Shown piece by piece: positions 8,109-16,223 of a DNA stretch of 26,061 nucleotides. Under the pieces are notes generated by a model. That model saw only the letters and a program-made list of their open reading frames with translations. It had not been told where the DNA came from and made no database searches. The translations under genes were made by a program, and so were the position numbers. Within the stretch, counting starts at the first letter, position 1. Every line of letters begins with the position of its first letter. The DNA comes from CAZZIZ01 sp964654535 (lineage in GTDB: Bacteria; Bacteroidota; Bacteroidia; Chitinophagales; UBA2359), in the NCBI GenBank assembly GCA_964654535.1, contig CAZZIZ010000024.1, positions 1 through 26,061 on the forward strand. The letters run 5' to 3'.

Positions 8109-8819
8109 ATGAAAAAAGGAGAATTTATTTGGGCAGATCTTTCAACTTACAACACAAAGGACTCCATTTTGTTCTACAAGTCTGTATTCGGATGGCAAAT
8201 CTCGAATGACAACGAATACTACTTAGCAAAAATTAAGGATTCCCCTGTTGCAGGCATTTTTGAAACTCCTGACTACCTAAAGAAAATAAATATGCCGCAT
8301 TTCTGGATGAGCTATTTTCAAGTAGAATCAGTGACGAAAACGGTAGAAAGCGCTAAGAAGCTAAATGCAATTATAGAAGTAGATGCTACCGAATTTAACA
8401 ATGGAAACATCGCACTAATCAGAGATCCGCAAGGTGCAGGATTCACAGTTTATGACGGTACTGATTTACATATGCCTTCTTTCAAAGTCGATGGCACTAT
8501 CATAAAGACGGAATTACACGTATCAGATTTAACCGAAGTAATACCCTTCTATTCAAAATTGTTCGGCTGGAACTTAAAGGAGATCGACGATAATATACTT
8601 GCCGAAAACCCAAACAGTAATATTCAAATCCATAAAATTCCCAACAGTCTAAAAGGAAAGTATGAATATTGGGTAACTACTTTTCTAGTCAATGAGCTCG
8701 AAAAAACAACAAATTTAATTCTTGAAAACGGAGGCCATCTTCTTAATCAAGAGCAGAAAAGAAACCTGATGTCAGATAATTCTAATGAAGCATTTTTTTA
8801 TATCCAGACCGCAATCTAA
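8109..8819 (+). CDS. Tandem VOC (glyoxalase/bleomycin-resistance) domain protein
   Basis: 236 residues made of two vicinal-oxygen-chelate modules, about 1-120 and 125-236. Each shows the family pattern: FIWADLSTYNTKDSILFYKSVFGW and KTELHVSDLTEVIPFYSKLFGW are the two module starts, and ALIRDPQGAGFTVYDG closes module one. Two-module proteins of this size form a complete internal pseudo-dimer and bind metal or small ligands (glyoxalase, dioxygenase, antibiotic sequestration). The metal ligands cannot be assigned with confidence, so no reaction is proposed. It starts a run of small-molecule-binding genes (SRPBCC, PhnB-like) and follows structured repeat A. The start at ATG 8109 is the natural domain start. 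Confidence 0.85.
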   Translation: MKKGEFIWADLSTYNTKDSILFYKSVFGWQISNDNEYYLAKIKDSPVAGIFETPDYLKKINMPHFWMSYFQVESVTKTVESAKKLNAIIEVDATEFNNGNIALIRDPQGAGFTVYDGTDLHMPSFKVDGTIIKTELHVSDLTEVIPFYSKLFGWNLKEIDDNILAENPNSNIQIHKIPNSLKGKYEYWVTTFLVNELEKTTNLILENGGHLLNQEQKRNLMSDNSNEAFFYIQTAI

Positions 8820-8915
8820 AAGCGTAGCTAAATCCTTCTAAAACGAATCTGACATTTGCTATTTTAACATTCCTATCTATCAATTCTTTTAAACACTAAC
8901 CTAGGACCCTTCAAA

Positions 8916-9320
8916 ATGGCAGAAACCAATATCGTCGACATTAGTATTGACATAAAGGCTAGCCCTTCCCAGGTTTGGCATATTATAACCGATAAATCCT
9001 ACGCCAAAGAATTGGGTAAAGTGTTCGATAAGAATGCATTCATCGAATCTGATTGGAAGCTAGGATCAGAAGTCCATTTCAAATATGAACCTGATAGGAT
9101 TGTAAGCACAGGGCTAATAGGAAAATTGATTGAAGACGAACTAATTCAAATAGACTACGATTTCCCTGGTATGGATTATGTAGAAAGGTATTCCATTGAA
9201 AAAGGAGAATCCTTTTCCAAGCTTTCCGTTTATGCCGGATCTTATGGGGCTGATTATGAAGCGCAAATAGTAGTTTGGAATAATTGGTTAGTCGAAGTAA
9301 AGAAACTCTGCGAAAAATAA
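8916..9320 (+). CDS. SRPBCC (START-like) domain protein
   Basis: 134 residues, a single helix-grip domain. The N-terminus IVDISIDIKASPSQVWHIITD is the classic first strand plus helix of SRPBCC/AHSA1 proteins. WKLGSEVHFKYEPD and LIGKLIEDELIQIDYDF are the following strands, and the C-terminal helix is VVWNNWLVEVKKLCEK. These folds bind hydrophobic ligands in a deep cavity; the ligand is unknown. It lies 96 nt after the VOC gene and 40 nt before the PhnB-like VOC gene, so the three may be one transcription unit. It is not a membrane or exported protein. Confidence 0.85.
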   Translation: MAETNIVDISIDIKASPSQVWHIITDKSYAKELGKVFDKNAFIESDWKLGSEVHFKYEPDRIVSTGLIGKLIEDELIQIDYDFPGMDYVERYSIEKGESFSKLSVYAGSYGADYEAQIVVWNNWLVEVKKLCEK

Positions 9321-9360
9321 AGGAGAAGAAAACTATTTTGCAACCGACCAAAACAAGACT

Positions 9361-9759
9361 ATGAAAAATCAAATAGCAACCTTCTTTACTTTTCAAGACA
9401 ACAATGCAGAAAACGCAATGAACTTCTACGTTGAACTTTTCGATAATTCGAAAATTGTCGACATGAAGCGCTGGGGCGAAGGAGCTCCGGGTGAAGAAGG
9501 TAAAATAATGCACGCCACCTTCGAATTAAACGGCAACTTATTTATGTGCAGCGATAGCCCACCAGTTCACAACTGGGATTTCTCACCCGCTGTTTCCAAC
9601 TATATTGAATGCGATGACGAAGCTGAAATTGATAGACTCTTTTCCAAACTCTCTGAAAATGGAACGGTTACTATGCCCCTGAACAATTATGGATTCAGCC
9701 AAAAGTTCGGTTGGGTAATTGATCAATTCGGGGTTTCTTGGCAACTCAATTTGAGTTAA
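9361..9759 (+). CDS. PhnB-like VOC protein (3-dmu-9_3-mt family)
   Basis: 132 residues, single domain. IATFFTFQDNNAENAMNFYVELF followed by MKRWGEGAPGEEGKIMHATFELNG is typical of the PhnB-like branch of the VOC superfamily (Pfam 3-dmu-9_3-mt), and the end FGWVIDQFGVSWQLNL is the usual closing strand. Members are often annotated as VOC proteins of unknown reaction, and the Pfam name does not imply methyltransferase activity. The protein is cytosolic and probably dimeric. It is the last of three closely spaced ligand-binding genes. The start ATG 9361 directly precedes the first strand. Confidence 0.88.
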   Translation: MKNQIATFFTFQDNNAENAMNFYVELFDNSKIVDMKRWGEGAPGEEGKIMHATFELNGNLFMCSDSPPVHNWDFSPAVSNYIECDDEAEIDRLFSKLSENGTVTMPLNNYGFSQKFGWVIDQFGVSWQLNLS

Positions 9760-9939
9760 AGCACCCACAAACAGCCCAGTTCTTATATAGAAATGTCAAA
9801 AATTTGGCTTAAACACAGAACAATACTTGTTTTCCTGTCAGAAAAGAGCCCACGTCAATAAAAAAGCAAAAATAAACTTGTCTTTAGTCGAGCATATCCT
9901 TATCCTAGTAAGGTATTTCGAGTTCTCACTATTATTTTT

Positions 9940-11250
9940 TTGCGATTGTCTCACCGTCAACAGCATATTACCTACACGGCCACAAAACTTTTCTTGTTTT
10001 GTGTTATGCTTCTATCGCATGGATCTTTGTTCTGCCAAGGAGTAGAAATTAAAAACGGTGTCAATATTCAAGCTTCCTACTACAACAATGGTCAGGTAAA
10101 TATGGCCTGGGATTTAATGAAGACTTATCCCGAAATCGAAGCAGTACGCATTGAAATCGAACCATATCGCGCCTATCAAGCAACACATTGGATTAAAGAG
10201 GCGCACGAAAATGGCTACCAGGTTATTGCGACATACCACGATTCTGATTTCCTTGGGACAGACAGCCTCGAAGAATTGATGAGAGCGGCAAACTGGTGGA
10301 AAACGAATTTTATAAACCTCTCCAGCTCCGGACCGATTATCATTAATGTAATGAACGAATGGGGCAGTCACAGTATTGACCCAGAAGATTACGCCAGTGC
10401 TTACAACGAAGCCATTGCAGAAATTCGAACGGTTTATGATGGTCGCTTGATTATAGATGTACCCGGTTTTGGTCAAGCAACCAAGATTGCAGCTGACGCT
10501 TATCCACTCATTGAAGATGAGGACATAACGTTCTCCGCACATATCTACACCACAGCTTACAACATTGACCAAAACAGATGGCTTACTGCAGAAGATATGA
10601 CCTACTTAGAGGACTCAGGTGCAAAATGTATGGTCGGTGAATTTTGCAATCCTTCTCAAGGCGGAGCCGATTGGTGCACCATCATTGATCATTGTTACCA
10701 AAACGGGTGGCCCCTTTTTGGCTGGGCTTGGAATGGCGACGGTCAAAAAATGAATATGATTGAGCCTCATTGGAGGGACGAACCATTAGCTGAATCATAC
10801 AAACCAACCGAATTCTTAACCGTAATTACAAATAAGTTGAAAGGAGTTCCATGCTTTTCGATTCCCGACGAAGACTGCGAAGATCATAACATTGGTGACA
10901 TTTGCAATGACGGGAATGAATACACCATCAACGATCGATACAATGAGTATTGTCATTGCATAGGAACCTTCCAGCCAAAGCTTCAACCCAACACAACAGA
11001 AGTCGAGCTATTCATTTATCCTAATCCAGTTCGAGCAAGCCAAGAGTTATCGATTGAGTTTTTTAAGATTAATGAGATTGGAGATGTTAAAATTTTTAAC
11101 TCCCTGGGAGATATTGTTATGTCTGAATCTGTCAATATTAATCAAACAAGAATTACTATTGATACCCATAAACTAGTTCCAGGAATATATTGGGCTAGTT
11201 TCCAATGCGAACGCGAATTGCATAGAGCTAAGGCTTTCGTAGTAAATTAA
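9940..11250 (+). CDS. Secreted glycoside hydrolase family 5 enzyme with T9SS sorting domain
   Basis: 436 residues. A signal-like segment (TKLFLFCVMLLSHGSLFC, about 15-32) precedes a GH5 TIM barrel at about 35-300. Catalytic-type residues: R70, H100, N139-E140 in INVMNEWG (acid/base), H201-Y203 in SAHIYTT, E234 in MVGEFCN (nucleophile) and W263 in FGWAWNG. The set resembles bacterial beta-mannanase/endoglucanase subfamilies; the substrate is inferred only as a beta-linked glycan. A Cys-rich linker (about 312-342, with GDICNDGNEYTINDRYNEYC) joins it to a T9SS type A domain (about 355-436: YPNPVRAS, LVPGIYWASF). No ATG precedes the signal sequence; TTG 9940 is the best available start, and ATG 10006 would leave only a stub of it. 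Confidence 0.85.
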   Translation: MRLSHRQQHITYTATKLFLFCVMLLSHGSLFCQGVEIKNGVNIQASYYNNGQVNMAWDLMKTYPEIEAVRIEIEPYRAYQATHWIKEAHENGYQVIATYHDSDFLGTDSLEELMRAANWWKTNFINLSSSGPIIINVMNEWGSHSIDPEDYASAYNEAIAEIRTVYDGRLIIDVPGFGQATKIAADAYPLIEDEDITFSAHIYTTAYNIDQNRWLTAEDMTYLEDSGAKCMVGEFCNPSQGGADWCTIIDHCYQNGWPLFGWAWNGDGQKMNMIEPHWRDEPLAESYKPTEFLTVITNKLKGVPCFSIPDEDCEDHNIGDICNDGNEYTINDRYNEYCHCIGTFQPKLQPNTTEVELFIYPNPVRASQELSIEFFKINEIGDVKIFNSLGDIVMSESVNINQTRITIDTHKLVPGIYWASFQCERELHRAKAFVVN

Positions 11251-11261
11251 TAACTTACTTT

Positions 11262-11290
11262 GGTGCTGCTCAGCGCCTTATTCCTATTAC
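11262..11290 (+). terminator. Weak terminator-like hairpin after the GH5 gene
   Basis: GGTGCT (11262-11267) pairs with AGCGCC (11272-11277), with one G-U pair and loop GCTC, and is followed by the T-rich TTATTCCTATT. It lies 11 nt after the GH5 stop codon. The stem is short and the T tract is interrupted, so this is tentative. Confidence 0.3.
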
Positions 11291-11364
11291 ATTTCAATAT
11301 AGTCTTTAAAGGATACTACCTTGCGAAGAGGAATTACCCTTCCCCCAATCAAAATTAAGAGCAT

Positions 11365-12396
11365 TTGAAAAACAAATATCGCTTAGAAAAAGTAGACCCC
11401 GCGCTTTTCACCGATGAGCACTGGAAGCGATATTATGATTTTCGCGTAAAAAGCTTTGCCGCAATAGATAAACCAATACCCTTCGACTCGTGGCAGAAGT
11501 TAAAGGAGCTGAACCTTGAGTCTATTAACGAGGGACAAGAAATTTTTCAGGTCTGGAAAAACGAGAAAGCAAATGGCATCTTCTTTTTTTCAATCGAATT
11601 CCGAGACAACTTAGACAAGCGCTTCACTTATCTTAATAATTATTTGAACGATAAGTTCTTAGAGTCCAACTTGATTGAATTGGTTTTTAAAAAATTTCTT
11701 GATTACGATCAAAACTCAACTGCTCTGGCAGTACATTCAAAAGAAGGAAGCAATGACTACGTGAAAGATAAATTCGGCGCGCAAATTGGATCGACAACAG
11801 AATGCTATGAGTTAGAAGTTAGTGAAGCTAATCTTGATTTAATTGATACTTGGCTATCAAACTCAATAGCAAAGTTTCCCAATTTCAGAATCGAATTTTA
11901 TAAAGAACTTCCAGATGAACTATTGGAGGAGTTTGCCGCAGTTTTTACGCAATTATTAAAAGATATGCCCGCAAACTCAGAACTTGGCGAAATGAAGGTT
12001 ACGGCCGAAAGCACAAGGTCATTACAAGAAGCTTGGAAGATTAGAAACCACTGCGCTTATCGCTATTTTATTTTTAATGAGCAGAATGAAATAATTGCCA
12101 AAACCAATGTGTCTATCAATCTAAAGCAGCCCCAAAAGATGCATCAATTTATGACTGGCGTTAAAAAAGAATACCGAGGGCAAGGCTTGAGTAAATGGCT
12201 CAAAGCAGCAATGTTTAAGAAGCTCCTAGCCGACTTTCCTGAATTAGAAAAAATTGAAACCGAGACACACCCAGATAATCATCCTTCTAGAGAACTGAGT
12301 AAACAAATGGGTTATAAAAGGACGGGAAGTGAAAAGGAGTTTTTGATTGATAGGGCTAGTATTGTGCGATATTTGAAAAATGATACAATTCAATGA
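11365..12396 (+). CDS. GNAT family N-acetyltransferase (two-module)
   Basis: 343 residues. The C-terminal GNAT module (about 215-340) has FMTGVKKEYRGQGLSKWLK, whose YRGQGL is the acetyl-CoA pyrophosphate-binding motif A, then TETHPDNHPSRELSKQMGYK, the usual late N/S..L..MGF motif. The N-terminal half (about 1-190) appears to be a degenerate GNAT-like module, a layout seen in tandem GNAT proteins such as mycothiol-synthase relatives. The acceptor substrate is unknown. The start is TTG (11365); no ATG exists before the conserved N-terminal segment. The last four bases overlap the start of the DUF2071 gene (ATGA at 12393), so the two are translationally coupled. Confidence 0.82.
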   Translation: MKNKYRLEKVDPALFTDEHWKRYYDFRVKSFAAIDKPIPFDSWQKLKELNLESINEGQEIFQVWKNEKANGIFFFSIEFRDNLDKRFTYLNNYLNDKFLESNLIELVFKKFLDYDQNSTALAVHSKEGSNDYVKDKFGAQIGSTTECYELEVSEANLDLIDTWLSNSIAKFPNFRIEFYKELPDELLEEFAAVFTQLLKDMPANSELGEMKVTAESTRSLQEAWKIRNHCAYRYFIFNEQNEIIAKTNVSINLKQPQKMHQFMTGVKKEYRGQGLSKWLKAAMFKKLLADFPELEKIETETHPDNHPSRELSKQMGYKRTGSEKEFLIDRASIVRYLKNDTIQ

Positions 12397-13115
12397 GCTT
12401 TCTTAAAGCCGAATGGAGAAAACTTGCGATTGCCAATTACATAATTGAGAAAGACTTACTTGTAAAGTACTTACCCGCAGGAACACAGATAGATCTTTGG
12501 AAAGGCAACTGCTTTGTTAGTTTGGTCGGTTTTAAATTTGTAAATACTAAACTCTTGGGAATTAAGATCCCCTTCCATACAGACTTCGAAGAGGTAAATC
12601 TGAGATTCTATGTTAAACGCTTTGATAATGGCGAATGGAAAAGAGGCGTTGTGTTTATCAAAGAAATCGTTCCAAAACACGCCCTAACCCTTGTGGCCAA
12701 CACCGTTTACAATGAAAACTATGAAACCTTAGCAATGGAACATACATGGAGTGAGAACTCCACTAAGAGAATCGTTCAATACAAATGGAAAAAGAAAGGG
12801 AAATGGAATTCATTTAAAATTGAAGCCAGTATCGAAAAATTCAAGATCGAACCCAAAAGTGAAATAGAATTCATCACGGAGCATTACTGGGGTTATGCGA
12901 AAGTCAATCAAAATAAAACCAACGAATACGAAGTGACCCATCCAAAGTGGGAAACGTACGAAGTAAAGGACTATAACATTGATGTCGACTTTGCAGAAGT
13001 ATATGGACAGGAATTTGGCTTTTTAAGCTCTACTCCACCAACTTCTGTCATGCTCGCTGAAGGTTCCGAAATAACCGTGGAGAGTAAGCGCACCATATCA
13101 AGCGACCCTAATTAG
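12393..13115 (+). CDS. DUF2071 (YqjF-like) family protein
   Basis: 240 residues. The order of features is that of DUF2071/YqjF proteins: AEWRKLAIANYIIEKDLLVKYL; PAGTQIDLWKGNCFVSLVGF; the EVNLRFYVKR strand; GVVFIKEIVPKHALTLVAN; and a C-terminal TEHYWGYAK segment. The family adopts an acetoacetate-decarboxylase-like fold, and members are generally uncharacterised ligand-binding or enzyme-like proteins. The visible length matches the family. It shares an ATGA start/stop overlap with the GNAT gene, so the two products probably act together, perhaps on one small molecule; that is inference from arrangement only. A weak inverted repeat (GGGT/ACCC near 13137-13150) lies beyond the stop. Confidence 0.85.
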   Translation: MSFLKAEWRKLAIANYIIEKDLLVKYLPAGTQIDLWKGNCFVSLVGFKFVNTKLLGIKIPFHTDFEEVNLRFYVKRFDNGEWKRGVVFIKEIVPKHALTLVANTVYNENYETLAMEHTWSENSTKRIVQYKWKKKGKWNSFKIEASIEKFKIEPKSEIEFITEHYWGYAKVNQNKTNEYEVTHPKWETYEVKDYNIDVDFAEVYGQEFGFLSSTPPTSVMLAEGSEITVESKRTISSDPN

Positions 13116-13219
13116 GGAAAACACGAGAAAAAAGAGGGTCAATTAACCCATCTCTAATGAATTCTAAGGATAAATATGAGAGCACAATTTGTTAGCTTGC
13201 CAATGACTTTGAAAGTCAA

Positions 13220-13906
13220 ATGATGATAAGACTACTCACACTTGCTTGCTTACTCCTCTTTACTGGTGTCCTTTGCACACAAGAATCAGCGCAGGAGGAA
13301 GAAAAACCGCTGAAGTGGTACTCGTACTCAAGACTTCATTTTGATACTAGAAGCACGATTATTAACAAAGAGTCTGTAGGAATTTATGGTATTAGAATTG
13401 GATGCTATTACTCGAAATCTGAAAAGTTTAATGCCGGATTTGGCATATACAGTTCTAATTTGTTCGGGCTCTTTGGAAACACAGCCACTAAAGATTATAT
13501 AGATAACGCATTTAGCCCTCCAGTAGTTCTGCCAGCGGAAATTGGTTTTCATTATGGAACCCTCTATGGCGAATACACCCTTTTAGAAAGTAAAAAGGTA
13601 TTACTAAGAACGACCAGTCAAATTGGTTATGGCTGGGTGGACATTGACTTTATTCCTGGTGAAGGTGTAACTCGCGCCAACAAGCGGGAGTTTAAAGTCC
13701 TTTTTGAGCAGTCGCTGAAAGTAGATTGGCAAGTGCTGCATTGGTTTAGCCTTATTGGAGGAGTAGGTTATCGAATTGTTCCTTTTGCGGATGAACAACT
13801 GAAAGACACTTTTAATGCGCCTATCTACATTATTGGTTTTGGCTTGGACTACAAATTTCTTTATTGCAAATTGTTCAAGTGTAAAAACAAGAAGTCCGAT
13901 TCCTAA
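13220..13906 (+). CDS. Predicted outer-membrane beta-barrel protein of unknown function
   Basis: 228 residues. The signal peptide is MMIRLLTLACLLLFTGVLCTQESAQ, followed by an acidic EEEKPLKWYSYSRL. The rest alternates short aromatic beta strands with turns (GIYGIRIGCYYSKSEKFNAG, LRTTSQIGYGWVDIDF, FSLIGGVGYRIVPF), as expected for an 8- to 10-strand barrel. It ends IYIIGFGLDYKFLYCKLFKC plus a Lys-rich tail, so the last barrel strand is not C-terminal. No family is recognised. The next codon after ATG 13220 is also ATG (13223), so the start is uncertain by one codon. A 5-bp inverted repeat, GACTT/AAGTC, lies immediately upstream. Confidence 0.75.
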   Translation: MMIRLLTLACLLLFTGVLCTQESAQEEEKPLKWYSYSRLHFDTRSTIINKESVGIYGIRIGCYYSKSEKFNAGFGIYSSNLFGLFGNTATKDYIDNAFSPPVVLPAEIGFHYGTLYGEYTLLESKKVLLRTTSQIGYGWVDIDFIPGEGVTRANKREFKVLFEQSLKVDWQVLHWFSLIGGVGYRIVPFADEQLKDTFNAPIYIIGFGLDYKFLYCKLFKCKNKKSDS

Positions 13907-13996
13907 AGTTAAGTGTACACTCTTGTCCCGTCCATAGTGGCAGCTACTTTTCCCGACACTTCATTTTACAAAAAGTCTTTCGAATTCTCCCTAAGC

Positions 13997-14142
13997 CCGC
14001 AGCCACGATAGTAGCGGTATGAGGTGCTGGGAAAATGTATTGAGCCCCAGCGTGCAGAGCGACCAGAGGAAGCTCCTGCCAAGCTGTTGAGCGAAAACAT
14101 TTTCCTAGCGCCGAGTACAAGCGGATAGCGTGTTGCTGCCCA
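13997..14142 (+). repeat. Structured intergenic element, family 2, copy C
   Basis: The left end (13997-14028) and right end (14110-14142) match, in inverse orientation, the element at 17111-17260 with 2 mismatches in 32 and 1 in 33. Between them GGTGCTGGGAAAATGT (14023-14038) pairs along all 16 positions with ACATTTTCCTAGCGCC (14097-14112), including two G-U pairs. The 58-nt interior is not shared with copy D. It occupies the middle of the 325-nt gap between the beta-barrel gene and the M1 peptidase gene. Nothing coding is supported in the rest of the gap. Confidence 0.88.
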
Positions 14143-14185
14143 GAATAATCCAAGGCTATTCACAAACAATCTCGTTCCGATCATC

Positions 14186-14221
14186 GCCGTTTAGTACGTA
14201 TCTTAGTCCCGCCTAAACGGC
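14186..14221 (+). promoter_or_regulatory. Hairpin directly ahead of the M1 peptidase start
   Basis: GCCGTTTAG (14186-14194) is perfectly complementary to CTAAACGGC (14213-14221), with an 18-nt loop. The 3' arm ends 10 nt before ATG 14232, so the hairpin would fall in the leader RNA near the ribosome-binding region. No T tract follows it, so it is not a terminator. An operator for a dimeric regulator is the alternative reading. Confidence 0.45.
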
Positions 14222-14231
14222 TTGGTCTATT

Positions 14232-16223
14232 ATGCGGTATTGTATAAATGCTCTGCTACTATTTTTTTTGATCTCTGCCCAAGGTCAGGAGGCAACATTT
14301 CCTGAGCCACTTTCTGCGCGCACCTCAAGTTATGACATTAGCGTAGTACTAGACCCCGAAAACAAAATGCTGCACGCGGAAGAAACGGTTTACTGGACGA
14401 ACCCTTCCGATGACGAGGTTCCAGACATTCAATTCCACTTGTTTCTAAACGCTTTCCGCAACACCAAGTCAACTTTTTACAACGACCCCTCGCGGTTTTT
14501 TGGTCAGCCCGAACTAGAAGATGAGGCTTGGAGCTGGATAAGCATTGACGAAATACGTGATGAATCTGGGACTGACCTAACGGCCTACTTAGAATACATT
14601 CAACCCGACGACGAAAACAAAAACGATCGTACGGTTATGCGTTTGAACTTGCCTGAGCCAGTGCAAGCACAGGCCTTGAAAACACTTCACTTAAAATGGA
14701 GCGCCAAACTGCACAAACTAAATGTGCGTACTGGTTTCGAAAAGAACTTTTACCACAACGTGCAGTGGTTCCCCAAAACTGGGGTCTACGAGCCAGCCGG
14801 TAGTCGCTTTGCTACCGAGGGTGGCTGGAATTGTCACCAATACCACGCCTCTACCGAGTACTTTGGCGAATACGGAAACTTTAATGTAGACATAACCGTA
14901 CCCAAAGATTTTTTAGTTGGCGCCACGGGTACACTTTATAAGGAAGAAGTAAACGGTAATCAAAAGACCTGGTATTTCCATGCCGAGGATGTAATCGATT
15001 TTGCTTGGACCGCTTCCGACGACCTCATACTGGTAGAGAAAAAATGGAAGGACGTAAGCATAAAATTGTTCATCGCGCCAGAATACGAATGCTGCACCGA
15101 TCGCTATTTCGAATCGGCTATACACGGCTTGGATTATTTAGGGGAACACCTAATGCCCTACCCCTGGCCTTACTTAACCATTATCGTTCCTCCGTTTTAC
15201 GCTGCCAATGCCGGCGCAATGGAGTACCCTACTTTAATAACTGCTCCAGGTTTGTACAAATTTCCAAACTGGGCACGTACACCGGAGTATTTCGTAATCC
15301 ACGAATTCGTACATCAATATTTTCACTTAATGGTGGGCACCAATGAGTTTGAAGAAGCGTGGATGGATGAAGGTTTTACCTCTTACTGGAAATCGCGAGT
15401 ACTCGATCACGCCTACGGCGAGAAAAATTCACTTATCGATTTAGGCTATGCAAACATGGGGACGATGGAATTTTTTCGTTCGCGCTACACCGGTATGAGT
15501 AATTTGAAAATTGCAGAAAGCTCACGCTTTGGTTGGCAATACGAAAACGACCGATCTCGAGCGCTTTTCTACTCGAAACCCGCAACCTGGCTGCGAACGC
15601 TAGAAGGTTTGGTGGGACTTGACACTATGAACGAAATAATGCGCGTCTATTTTCATCGCTGGAAATTTAAACATCCCTGTCGACACGATTTTATAGATGT
15701 AGTTAACGAAGTCGTTCCCCAAAAACATGGCTCACGCTTTGGAGAAAATATGGATTGGTTTTTTGAACAAGTCCTTTACGGAAACGGCGACTGCGACTAC
15801 GCGCTTGCAGAAATTGTAAACAAACCACTGCCGAAAAACGCCATCGGCATATTTGAAGAAAAGGGTATGAAAGCCTCTCGCGAAGCGATTGCCGAAAACC
15901 AGTCAAACTCATTTCACAATAAAGTAATAGTGCACCGCCTAGGCGATATACGAATACCACAAGAGGTTCTTGTACGGTTCGAGGACGGCTCAGAAGTACT
16001 TGAAACTTGGGATGGCAAAGCAAGGGTACACGCCATTGAGTATCGCGGCAATAAACGTATTAGTGCAGCGATAGTCGACCCCAGTGAAAAAATTTATCTG
16101 GACAAAAACTTCCTGAACAACAGTTATCGGGTGGAACCCGAATCCAAAACCATCTGGAAGTATATAAGTCAATTGTTCATGCGCGTGCAAAACGTCTTGC
16201 AAGGCATAAGCTTCTTGGTGTAA
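14232..16223 (+). CDS. Secreted M1 family metallopeptidase
   Basis: 663 residues. The signal peptide is MRYCINALLLFFLISAQG. The M1 N-terminal beta domain (about 30-250: YDISVVLDPENKMLHAEETV, VQWFPKTGVYEP, FNVDITVPKDFLVGATG) is followed by the thermolysin-like catalytic domain with NAGAMEYPTLI (exopeptidase motif, 327-335), zinc site HEFVH (357-361), and the third ligand Glu380 in WMDEGFTSYW, 18 residues later as expected. It should cleave N-terminal residues from peptides in the periplasm or outside. It lacks the long ERAP-like C-terminal helical domain, having instead a shorter tail. The next gene's ATG abuts its stop (TAAATG), forming a two-gene operon. This operon is bracketed by inverted copies of repeat family 2. 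Confidence 0.92.
   Translation: MRYCINALLLFFLISAQGQEATFPEPLSARTSSYDISVVLDPENKMLHAEETVYWTNPSDDEVPDIQFHLFLNAFRNTKSTFYNDPSRFFGQPELEDEAWSWISIDEIRDESGTDLTAYLEYIQPDDENKNDRTVMRLNLPEPVQAQALKTLHLKWSAKLHKLNVRTGFEKNFYHNVQWFPKTGVYEPAGSRFATEGGWNCHQYHASTEYFGEYGNFNVDITVPKDFLVGATGTLYKEEVNGNQKTWYFHAEDVIDFAWTASDDLILVEKKWKDVSIKLFIAPEYECCTDRYFESAIHGLDYLGEHLMPYPWPYLTIIVPPFYAANAGAMEYPTLITAPGLYKFPNWARTPEYFVIHEFVHQYFHLMVGTNEFEEAWMDEGFTSYWKSRVLDHAYGEKNSLIDLGYANMGTMEFFRSRYTGMSNLKIAESSRFGWQYENDRSRALFYSKPATWLRTLEGLVGLDTMNEIMRVYFHRWKFKHPCRHDFIDVVNEVVPQKHGSRFGENMDWFFEQVLYGNGDCDYALAEIVNKPLPKNAIGIFEEKGMKASREAIAENQSNSFHNKVIVHRLGDIRIPQEVLVRFEDGSEVLETWDGKARVHAIEYRGNKRISAAIVDPSEKIYLDKNFLNNSYRVEPESKTIWKYISQLFMRVQNVLQGISFLV

Noticed and set aside
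9079..9513. Minus-strand 144-codon frame
   Set aside because: Antisense to the SRPBCC and PhnB-like genes, both with clear domains; the translation has no family pattern.
10114..10572. Minus-strand 152-codon frame within the GH5 gene
   Set aside because: Antisense to the catalytic barrel; composition is that of a complementary-strand artefact.
13944..14184. Two minus-strand frames of about 70 codons
   Set aside because: They read through structured element C and have no start or domain support.
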